DNA from: CAYVOV01 sp964453525
Lineage (GTDB): Bacteria; Chloroflexota; Dehalococcoidia; Dehalococcoidales; UBA2162
Reading direction: 5' to 3'
DNA: 64,000 nucleotides
Assembly: GCA_964453525.1 (NCBI GenBank)
Contig: CAYVOV010000019.1
Span: 24,406-88,405 of the forward strand
A program made the position numbers and the translations under genes. Positions 58,138 through 64,000 of the stretch are shown here, one piece after another. The notes under the pieces are model-generated. The model was given only the letters and a program-made list of their open reading frames with translations. It made no database searches and was not told where the DNA came from. Numbering within the stretch: position 1 is the first letter of the stretch; each line of letters opens with the position of its first letter.

Positions 58138-58647
58138 CTAAGGAATAATTTCTTCGAGGTATCTCTCTATGCTTTCCTTATCCGGGAAAGCACCGACGAC
58201 TTTCTCCTGAATTATACCATCTTTATCTATAAAGAAGGTAGTAGGGATTCCGATAATGCTATATCTCCCGCTCACCGACCGCCGTGTATCAAGAAGTACC
58301 GGCATTGAAAGATTATAACTCTGCATAAAATCCTTCACCTGAGTAGAAGTATCACCCACATTTACAGCCAGTAAAGCCAGCCCTTTAGCCTCCCATTCCT
58401 CGTGTATTTCCTGTAATAAAGGCATTTCTCCGACACAGGGACCACACCAGGTTGCCCAGAAATTAAGCAGCACCGGTTGACCGCGAAAATCACTCAAAGA
58501 AACAGCCTCTCCATCAAGGCTCTGGAGTTCAAAGTCGGGAGCTAATTCGCCTTCGTTTATTCCCCCTGATTCCGAACTTGGCACGCATCCAGCTAGCAGC
58601 ATGGTCAGCGCCAGCACTACCATTACTATCTTTATCCACCTGACCAT
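58138..58647 (-). CDS. TlpA/ResA-type thiol-disulfide lipoprotein
   Basis: 169 residues. Lipobox LLAGC (Cys21), then a thioredoxin fold with the redox pair WCGPC (Cys68, Cys71), the family Glu in SLSDFRGQPVLLNFWATWC context, and the cis-Pro in IGIPTTFFID (about 135). It would reduce disulfides outside the membrane with electrons passed by CcdA, encoded 23 bases upstream. Often serves cytochrome c maturation, but no cytochrome gene is in the window. Confidence 0.92.
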   Translation of the reverse strand: MVRWIKIVMVVLALTMLLAGCVPSSESGGINEGELAPDFELQSLDGEAVSLSDFRGQPVLLNFWATWCGPCVGEMPLLQEIHEEWEAKGLALLAVNVGDTSTQVKDFMQSYNLSMPVLLDTRRSVSGRYSIIGIPTTFFIDKDGIIQEKVVGAFPDKESIERYLEEIIP

Positions 58648-58670
58648 TATTCTCCTCCTCCAATCCTTCC

Positions 58671-59375
58671 CTAAACTGAGCTCAGGAGTACCAACCTATC
58701 AGTCAGTACCAGCACTCCTACTACAATCAATATCACTCCACTGATTATGTAAATCCAGTTCGAGTATCTGTTTATGTTTCTCAATAATGGCACTATGAAA
58801 TCGAAAGCCGCCCCCATTATCAGGAACGGAAGCCCCAGTCCCAGAGAATATATTACAAGCAGGTAAGTACCCCGCAGCACCGTTCCCGAGCTGCCGGCCA
58901 GAGAAAGAATAGCTGTAATCTGCCAGCCGAGACAGGGTGTCCAGGCAAGAGAAAAGATGCCACCGGTTAGCAAAGAGCGCAGATAGCCGGTGCCAGTACC
59001 AAGTGACACGTTCAGGCGCTTTTCATAGTTTAGCCAGGATATTTTCTGGGCAGCCAACATTATCAGCCCGAATAAAATCAGTAGAACGCCAACTACCCAC
59101 CGGATTACCGTCGCGTAAGCTACCAAGGTAGAGCCAATCCATCCCGCCCCAGCTCCCCATAGACCAAAGATTATTGAAAACCCAAGTACGAAACTGAGGG
59201 AATGAAGGAATATCGGCAGTCGTCTCCGCTTGACATCGGTATCGAATATCTCAGGACCGGCCAGGCTGGCAAGGTAGACAGGGGCAAGCGGTAATACACA
59301 TGGCGACAGAAATCCTGTCAGCCCGGCAACAAAGGCAATACCGGAGGCGGCTAAAAGTGGCGCATTCTCTATCAT
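58671..59375 (-). CDS. ccdA: CcdA-type thiol-electron transporter
   Basis: 234 residues from the ATG at 59375 (a TTG nine bases earlier is possible). Six hydrophobic segments. The two redox Cys sit in GFLSPCVLPLAP (Cys26) and SLAWTPCLGW (Cys148), the paired membrane-helix Cys of the CcdA/DsbD-beta family. It passes reducing equivalents from cytoplasmic thioredoxin to the TlpA-like lipoprotein encoded next. Confidence 0.93.
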   Translation of the reverse strand: MIENAPLLAASGIAFVAGLTGFLSPCVLPLAPVYLASLAGPEIFDTDVKRRRLPIFLHSLSFVLGFSIIFGLWGAGAGWIGSTLVAYATVIRWVVGVLLILFGLIMLAAQKISWLNYEKRLNVSLGTGTGYLRSLLTGGIFSLAWTPCLGWQITAILSLAGSSGTVLRGTYLLVIYSLGLGLPFLIMGAAFDFIVPLLRNINRYSNWIYIISGVILIVVGVLVLTDRLVLLSSV

Positions 59376-59529
59376 CGATACCAATAGCTACTTTTATGCT
59401 AATTGATTTGAGCGTCAATATCAAGCATGAAACAGCTATTCGCATCCGGTACGCCACGCTTCCGGGACATATTTATTCACGGTTTAATATATTATTAAAG
59501 ATCGAAAGATAGCTCTTTACCCGTGCCAG

Positions 59530-60144
59530 CTATTTGTTAATAGCCTTTTCATTTTCGGCAAGAGCGATAGCCCGGTCCAGGTCAGACTGGTGGTTTATAT
59601 TGAAATAAGATAAATGCTGAGGGTCTAACTTGTCGCTCTCTTCTTTTTCAATATACCTTACCCGTATCCTTTTCAGTAAAACGTGTACTTTTAGCTGGTT
59701 AAGCTCAATCTGTTTTTTCATACTCTCAAGGCAGTTTCTTGAATATACGGCATGGAGAGGTTCCACCATTCCACCATCTAAAAGGGGCACCACGGCATCA
59801 TAACCACCGGATATCTCAACCATATAGCGTAATAATTCGGTCTTTAAAAACGGCATATCACAGGCAACGACGATATTGTACGGCGAATCCGATGAAAGCA
59901 GGCCGGTGTAGATTCCTCCGAGGGGACCGTATCCGGGATTGATATCCCTGACCACTTCAACACCATCGAAGACCGGCAAATCAGTCTTCTCCTGAGAGTC
60001 CACTATCAGCATCCGGGCTGACAGCGGTCGGAGACGCTCCATTACTCGTTCAATAAGACTCGTACCATTAATTGGCTCCAGAGCCTTGTTTCTGCCCAAC
60101 CGCAGGTTCTTACCACCAGCAAGAATAATTGATGTTACTTTCAT
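59530..60144 (-). CDS. mobA: Molybdenum cofactor guanylyltransferase
   Basis: 204-residue nucleotidyltransferase. SIILAGGKNLRLGRNKALEPI (about 5-25) is the signature loop with GxxxRxGxxK. VVACDMPFLKTELLRYM (about 93-109) carries the metal Asp, and GGYDAVVPLLDGGMVEPLHAVY is the substrate loop. It attaches GMP to molybdopterin, implying molybdenum or tungsten bis-MGD enzymes elsewhere in the genome. Confidence 0.92.
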   Translation of the reverse strand: MKVTSIILAGGKNLRLGRNKALEPINGTSLIERVMERLRPLSARMLIVDSQEKTDLPVFDGVEVVRDINPGYGPLGGIYTGLLSSDSPYNIVVACDMPFLKTELLRYMVEISGGYDAVVPLLDGGMVEPLHAVYSRNCLESMKKQIELNQLKVHVLLKRIRVRYIEKEESDKLDPQHLSYFNINHQSDLDRAIALAENEKAINK

Positions 60145-60210
60145 TCATATGTCCGAAAAGCTCTCACCGTATACATTTTAGCATTTGAGCCTGAGCATAA
60201 TCTACCTAAA

Positions 60211-60234
60211 GGATGAAGGGGGTACCCTTCATCC
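60211..60234 (-). terminator. Hairpin after the metF operon
   Basis: ggatgaaggg / cccttcatcc with a 4-base loop (ggta). It lies 22 bases past the stop of the DUF3786 gene on the minus strand, followed by CTTTAGG. Likely end of the nuoE-nuoF-metV-metF-DUF3786 transcript. Confidence 0.7.
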
Positions 60235-60255
60235 GGATAATTCGGGCAGCGGGTC

Positions 60256-60912
60256 CTAGTTTAATGACCTGACAAGTTTCCAGGTTATAATTTCACAGAG
60301 TACGATTGCATCCTCGGTTGAGAGGTAATCGGTGATTGTGGCATCGAACAATATGTTTCCTTCCGGCGAAAATTCATCATCGCCCCGCCACAATACCACT
60401 GTTATCGGAACATACTCGAAAGCGGGAATAGTAACAGCCACATCACCATAACCTGTCTCGTAACCACCAAGTCCCTTACCAGCTTCTAACAGAAGCCCAG
60501 GTTCTTTCCCGAAAAATTTTGCTATATGGTTTATTGTTCTCTTGGCAAAAGTGGGAAGATATACCTTACCTTCCGGCAGTTCCCTGAAAGTAATCAGGTT
60601 GTTTGAAATCGGCGTGCCTTTTGCCGAGAGGAAATAATGCAATATAAGTACTTTTTCTCTGATAGGAACTTCATCACCGCTATCAGCCGATGAGACCTTA
60701 ATATCAGGTAGACTGATATTATACGATTGATTGAGATACCGGATAACAATGGACTTTCCGGATTCACCTGTCTGATATTGAGCACCGCTTTTCCGGCATT
60801 GCTGCTCAATATCCTCAATTCTGGCTAATTTTTCACAGGCGAGTTCATAGGCTTGCTGGTAGGCATACTCGTAGTTCTTCTGCTCCGGCACTGCGAAACG
60901 CCTGTTATCCAT
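60256..60912 (-). CDS. DUF3786 family protein
   Basis: 218 residues from the ATG at 60912; the frame is open 93 bases further, into metF, without a ribosome site. The wording ILHYFLSAKGTPISNNLITF RELPEGKVYLPTFAKR and PAFEYVPITVVLWRGDDEF matches DUF3786, a family seen in anaerobes near corrinoid and Wood-Ljungdahl genes. Biochemical role unknown. It begins 17 bases after the metF stop, so it probably belongs to the methyl-branch operon. Confidence 0.8.
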   Translation of the reverse strand: MDNRRFAVPEQKNYEYAYQQAYELACEKLARIEDIEQQCRKSGAQYQTGESGKSIVIRYLNQSYNISLPDIKVSSADSGDEVPIREKVLILHYFLSAKGTPISNNLITFRELPEGKVYLPTFAKRTINHIAKFFGKEPGLLLEAGKGLGGYETGYGDVAVTIPAFEYVPITVVLWRGDDEFSPEGNILFDATITDYLSTEDAIVLCEIITWKLVRSLN

Positions 60913-60929
60913 CTTGGAACCTGACCTGT

Positions 60930-61805
60930 TTATAGTCCTGCGGCATCCAGTATCTGCGGAACCCTCTTTTCCCAGCCGATAGCCATAATATGCACTCCCC
61001 GGCAAAGGCCCTTCAACTGTTTGATGAGGTCGGCAGCAATTTTAATACCGGCTTCCGCCTTGTTCTCGGCATCAGCCATCTGCTTAATCAAATCTTCAGG
61101 GACAAAGACACCAGCGACATTTTTATTCATAAACCGCGCCATATTCGCCGATTTCAGAGGAATTACTCCCGCCAGGACAGGAACTCCGAAACCTTCAACT
61201 CTCTTCATAAACTTGGAGAAGCTTTCAACGTCATAGATTGCCTGGGTCTGGAAGAACTTGGCGCCGGCGGCTACTTTCTTCTCCATCTTAAGGATTTGCA
61301 GTTCGTAGCTTGCCTCAGTATCTGCCCCGGGATTGACCACGGCACCGGCAAAGAAGTTCGGTACTCCCCGGAGCTCATTTCCGTTCATATCGTAGCCCTG
61401 ATTCAGTTTTCCAATCACCGATAGTAACTGTACCGAGTCAAGGTCGTAAACCGGTTTTGCCTGAGGATGGTCGCCAAGTACCGGCAAGTCACCCGTCAAA
61501 GCCAAGACATTTTCTATCCCCAGAACTGAGGCGCTCAACAGGTCCGACTGCAACGCTATCCTGTTGCGGTCACGACAGGTTACCTGAAATATAGGGTCGA
61601 GCCCCTTCTCCTTTACGATATACGACACAACCATCGAGCCGAGTCTCATCACCGAGCTCTGCTGGTCAGTCACATTCGCCGCATCCACTTTCCCCCGGAG
61701 GAGTTCAGCTGCTTCTTTTATTTCCGCAGTATCGGTACCTTTGAGCGGACCGACTTCACAGGTGATAACGAATTTCCCGCTCTCCACAGCTGCTCTTAAG
61801 CTCAT
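60930..61805 (-). CDS. metF: Methylenetetrahydrofolate reductase, catalytic subunit
   Basis: 291-residue FAD TIM barrel reducing 5,10-methylene-THF to 5-methyl-THF. The Glu of VITCEVGPLKG (about 13-23) matches the catalytic Glu. VTDQQSS, ALTGDLPVLGDHPQAK and FFQTQAIYDVESF (about 187-199) are family motifs. It works with MetV encoded 42 bases upstream. In acetogen-like anaerobes this step belongs to the methyl branch of the Wood-Ljungdahl pathway and also feeds methionine synthesis. Confidence 0.93.
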   Translation of the reverse strand: MSLRAAVESGKFVITCEVGPLKGTDTAEIKEAAELLRGKVDAANVTDQQSSVMRLGSMVVSYIVKEKGLDPIFQVTCRDRNRIALQSDLLSASVLGIENVLALTGDLPVLGDHPQAKPVYDLDSVQLLSVIGKLNQGYDMNGNELRGVPNFFAGAVVNPGADTEASYELQILKMEKKVAAGAKFFQTQAIYDVESFSKFMKRVEGFGVPVLAGVIPLKSANMARFMNKNVAGVFVPEDLIKQMADAENKAEAGIKIAADLIKQLKGLCRGVHIMAIGWEKRVPQILDAAGL

Positions 61806-61847
61806 CTTGAAACTTCTCCTTCTCTTTGGATATTTAACCGAACGGAG

Positions 61848-62501
61848 CTAATCTACAAGGGAAACCTCTTTACGTCGCTGTTTTCTCATCTTGCTATAAT
61901 CGGTCGGTTCGACGTAACCTTTCAACTCGTCAAGTCTTCCCATTTCCTTAAGCTTGTCGTATATAAGTACCCAGGCACAGTCATACTCCAGCTCCTGTTC
62001 GCACTTTCCGTTCTTGGCGCCTCCGCATGGGCCGTTCAATAACGATTTAGCGCACTGAGTCATAGGGCAGATTCCGGCATATTGCCCGAGGACACACTGT
62101 CCGCACTGCTGGCAAACTTCCACGAAATAACCGGGCCTAGTTTCTTTCCCGACGAAAAGGGTTTCCAGAGCCGGAAACACCGCTTTATCCGTATACAATC
62201 CGACAGTCTGGACTCCGAATGCGCAGGACATTACGAGGATACAGTCCGCTTTTTCGACGTCCCCCGTGTTTTCTTCAAGGGCTTCTTTGGTAAGAGGGTC
62301 ACATGCCGTCGGGATTACCATCCAGCCGGTTATTTCTTTACCTGCTTCCTCCAGTTTTTCTTTCATTTCAATAACTTCTGTCTTACCGCCCGTATGCAGC
62401 ATCGTAGGACAGGTCCCGCATCCTACAAGATAGACTTTTTTGCATGATTTCAGATGCTCTATAAGCTCTTCCAGCGGTTTTTGCTCAGTAATCGTTATCA
62501 T
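61848..62501 (-). CDS. metV: MetV-type zinc/Fe-S partner of methylenetetrahydrofolate reductase
   Basis: 217 residues. N-terminal VYLVGCGTCPTMLHTGGK (about 19-36), then CGQCVLGQYAGICPMTQCAKSLLNGPCGG (in two runs, about 136-165), a Cys-rich signature of the MTHFR C-terminal domain family. In Moorella-type enzymes MetV is the small subunit that links MetF to an electron donor. The start overlaps the nuoF stop by one base (TAATG), so it is coupled to the NADH-dehydrogenase-like subunit. Confidence 0.9.
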   Translation of the reverse strand: MITITEQKPLEELIEHLKSCKKVYLVGCGTCPTMLHTGGKTEVIEMKEKLEEAGKEITGWMVIPTACDPLTKEALEENTGDVEKADCILVMSCAFGVQTVGLYTDKAVFPALETLFVGKETRPGYFVEVCQQCGQCVLGQYAGICPMTQCAKSLLNGPCGGAKNGKCEQELEYDCAWVLIYDKLKEMGRLDELKGYVEPTDYSKMRKQRRKEVSLVD

Positions 62502-63715
62502 TAGACTACACCACCTTGTGTTTGTTTGATTCGGCTATTATACTCTTCCCTGAAATGCTGAATGCTATCCACTACGGGATTGGGAGCGGCCTGACCGAGC
62601 CCGCACAACGAAGAAATCATCATTGCCGCCGATAGTCTCTCCAGCGATTTAATATCTCTTTCCGTACCTTCATTTTCTGCGAATTTCTTCATAATCTCTG
62701 CCATTACTCTGGTCCCTTCGCGGCAGGGAGTGCACTTACCGCAGCTTTCTTCGGCGAGAAATTCCACGGTACGGTAAATCGTTTCTATTACGTCACGTTC
62801 TTCTCCATATACGGTGATAGCCCCGGCTCCGAGTAAATCTTCGAAAGACAGGGGAGTCTCTATCATCGAAGCCGGTATTACCCTGCCCGTGGCGCCACCT
62901 ATCTGGACCATCTTCAGGTTTTCCGCCTTCGCTATATCTACAATGAGTTCTTTAAGCTGATTTCCGAGTTCCATTTCATAAACGCCGGGTTTTCCGACAT
63001 CACCGCCGACCGAGAATACCTTGGTGCCCTTGCTGCGCTCGGTTCCGATTCCGTTATACCAGTCGGCTCCGTTGAGGACTATCTGGGCGATATTCATCAT
63101 AGTCTCGACATTATTTATACTCGTCGGTCTTCCCCACAGGCCCTGGGTGGGAGGGAATGGCGGCTTATAGCGCACTTCTCCGCGTTTACCTTCGATAGAT
63201 TCCATCAGCGCCATTTCTTCACCGCATATATAAGCGCCCGCGCCTTCACGGACCTCGATATTCACGTGTTTCAAATATCCCTTTTCTTCGGACTGCCGGA
63301 TAGCCTGTTTTACCAGGTCCAGCAGGTAATGGTATTCGTTTCGCAGATAAATATAAGCCTGTTTTGCATCAACAGCATAAGCAGCAATGGCAATCCCTTC
63401 TACGAGGGTAAACGGGTCGTTGGTCAGAATATACCTGTCCTTGAAGGTGCCGACTTCCCCTTCATCGGCATTGCAGACTATATATTTCTCATCTCCGGCA
63501 GCATTACTCACCATTTCCCATTTCAGACCGCAGGGAAACCCGGCACCACCCCTGCCCCTTAGTCCTGATGCTTTGACTTCTTCGATAACCTGCTCCGGAG
63601 TCATCTGGTTCATAGCTTTTTCCAGAGCACTGAAGCCGCCGTTTTCTATAGAGCTATTAATTTCCCGGGGATTAATTATTCCGCAATTCTTTAAAACAAT
63701 TCGCTTTTCCGGCAC
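62501..63715 (-). CDS. nuoF: NuoF/HydB-like NADH-binding flavoprotein subunit
   Basis: 404 residues. FMN/NADH site GRGGAGFPCGLKW (about 53-65), NADEGEVGTFKDR (about 81-93), GAGAYICGEEMAL, and the C-terminal [4Fe-4S] site EESCGKCTPCREG plus LCGLGQ (about 321-375). It lacks the extra N-terminal ferredoxin and C-terminal ferredoxin extensions of electron-bifurcating HydB. With NuoE upstream and MetV downstream, the likely role is feeding NADH electrons to MetVF rather than to complex I. Confidence 0.92.
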   Translation of the reverse strand: MPEKRIVLKNCGIINPREINSSIENGGFSALEKAMNQMTPEQVIEEVKASGLRGRGGAGFPCGLKWEMVSNAAGDEKYIVCNADEGEVGTFKDRYILTNDPFTLVEGIAIAAYAVDAKQAYIYLRNEYHYLLDLVKQAIRQSEEKGYLKHVNIEVREGAGAYICGEEMALMESIEGKRGEVRYKPPFPPTQGLWGRPTSINNVETMMNIAQIVLNGADWYNGIGTERSKGTKVFSVGGDVGKPGVYEMELGNQLKELIVDIAKAENLKMVQIGGATGRVIPASMIETPLSFEDLLGAGAITVYGEERDVIETIYRTVEFLAEESCGKCTPCREGTRVMAEIMKKFAENEGTERDIKSLERLSAAMMISSLCGLGQAAPNPVVDSIQHFREEYNSRIKQTQGGVV

Positions 63716-63737
63716 GGGTCTAACCTCTTGTCCTTCT

Positions 63738-64000
63738 TTAATATGAGCTCAATATCTGCTTAATTTTCTCCGGCGTTAAATTGGTATAGAGTTCATCGTT
63801 TATCAGCATTGCTGGAGGCTCGTCGCATCCGCCGATACAGTTCGTTAATTCGAATGAAAATCTTCCGTTTTTAGTCGTTTCTCCGGGCTTGATACCAAGT
63901 TCCTTTTCTATGAAGTCCATCAACGTCCTGGAGTCTTTAAGATGACACAGAACACTCTGGCAGATTCGAATCACATTTTTACCCTGCGGCTTCGTGGAAA
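63738..64000 (-). CDS. nuoE: NuoE-like [2Fe-2S] subunit, 5' end outside the window
   Basis: Only the C-terminal half is in the window; the frame stays open to base 64000 (PQGKNVIRICQSVLCHL ...), so the start lies beyond the right edge. The thioredoxin-like domain has the four [2Fe-2S] Cys in CQSVLC and CIGGC and a typical FELTNCIGGCDEPPAM wording. Partner of NuoF, 22 bases downstream. Confidence 0.9.
   Translation of the reverse strand, partial: STKPQGKNVIRICQSVLCHLKDSRTLMDFIEKELGIKPGETTKNGRFSFELTNCIGGCDEPPAMLINDELYTNLTPEKIKQILSSY

Noticed and set aside
1..64000. CRISPR array or defence system
   Set aside because: No regularly spaced identical repeats and no Cas, restriction-modification or other defence gene were found. 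The repeats present are dispersed palindromes.

Overview
The window looks like chromosome of a strictly anaerobic bacterium, most likely an uncultured member of the Dehalococcoidia (Chloroflexota). This is inferred from gene content rather than from a marker gene. The pointers are a MetF/MetV-type methylene-tetrahydrofolate reductase next to NuoE/NuoF-like subunits, HypA/HypB, corrinoid plus UroD-like methyltransferases, the anaerobic homocysteine pathway (COG1900, NIL-ferredoxin, COG2122), many CoA-linked enzymes, Glu-rich-linker lipoproteins, and a tmRNA whose nine-residue tag reads GKEPVLVAA. Operons are compact, with many 1-4 base overlaps, and are separated by AT-rich spacers full of palindromic repeats.

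Layout. 1-1.7 kb: a tubulin/FtsZ-like GTPase followed by a winged-helix protein (a TubZR-like pair). 1.7-9.6 kb: catabolic genes (amidohydrolase, 3-hydroxyacyl-CoA dehydrogenase, SDR epimerase, VOC protein, ferritin-like protein, CoA-acylating methylmalonate-semialdehyde dehydrogenase, split transketolase). 9.7-12 kb: an unfamiliar cassette of a small HTH protein and two zinc-ribbon/coiled-coil proteins that share a C-terminal module, preceded by palindromic operator-like sites. 12-20.6 kb: a tandem bicupin and a related single-domain cupin protein, plsY, an alpha/beta hydrolase, a chagasin-like inhibitor, an enolase-superfamily enzyme, a cysteine-poor HesB-like protein, a truncated phoU and a class III CoA-transferase. 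20.8-37.8 kb: accessory and partly decayed, with an atypical response regulator, a frameshifted peptide-binding lipoprotein, an alcohol dehydrogenase, an IS1182-type transposase relic, two paralogous Cys-rich ferredoxin proteins, hypBA, an acyl-CoA dehydrogenase, an MFS transporter with a partial duplicate behind it, a tRNA-like relic, and a corrinoid/UroD methyltransferase pair.

37.9-64 kb is denser and mostly housekeeping: ssrA and smpB; clpP-tig-aspS; the homocysteine/sulfur-transfer operon; tgt; an HPP-family membrane protein; ruvX (apparently starting at ATT) behind alaS; holA; gap; an acyl-CoA carboxylase beta subunit; tlpA/ccdA; mobA; and DUF3786-metF-metV-nuoF-nuoE, with nuoE running off the right edge.

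The most striking element is at 42839-43150, in front of the COG1900 operon. A consensus-like promoter is followed by a nested multi-helix RNA and then an intrinsic terminator. Eleven bases of the RNA (42966-42976) are perfectly complementary to the 5' arm of the terminator (43035-43045). That is the architecture of a transcription-attenuating riboswitch, and its sequence does not match any class I can recall.
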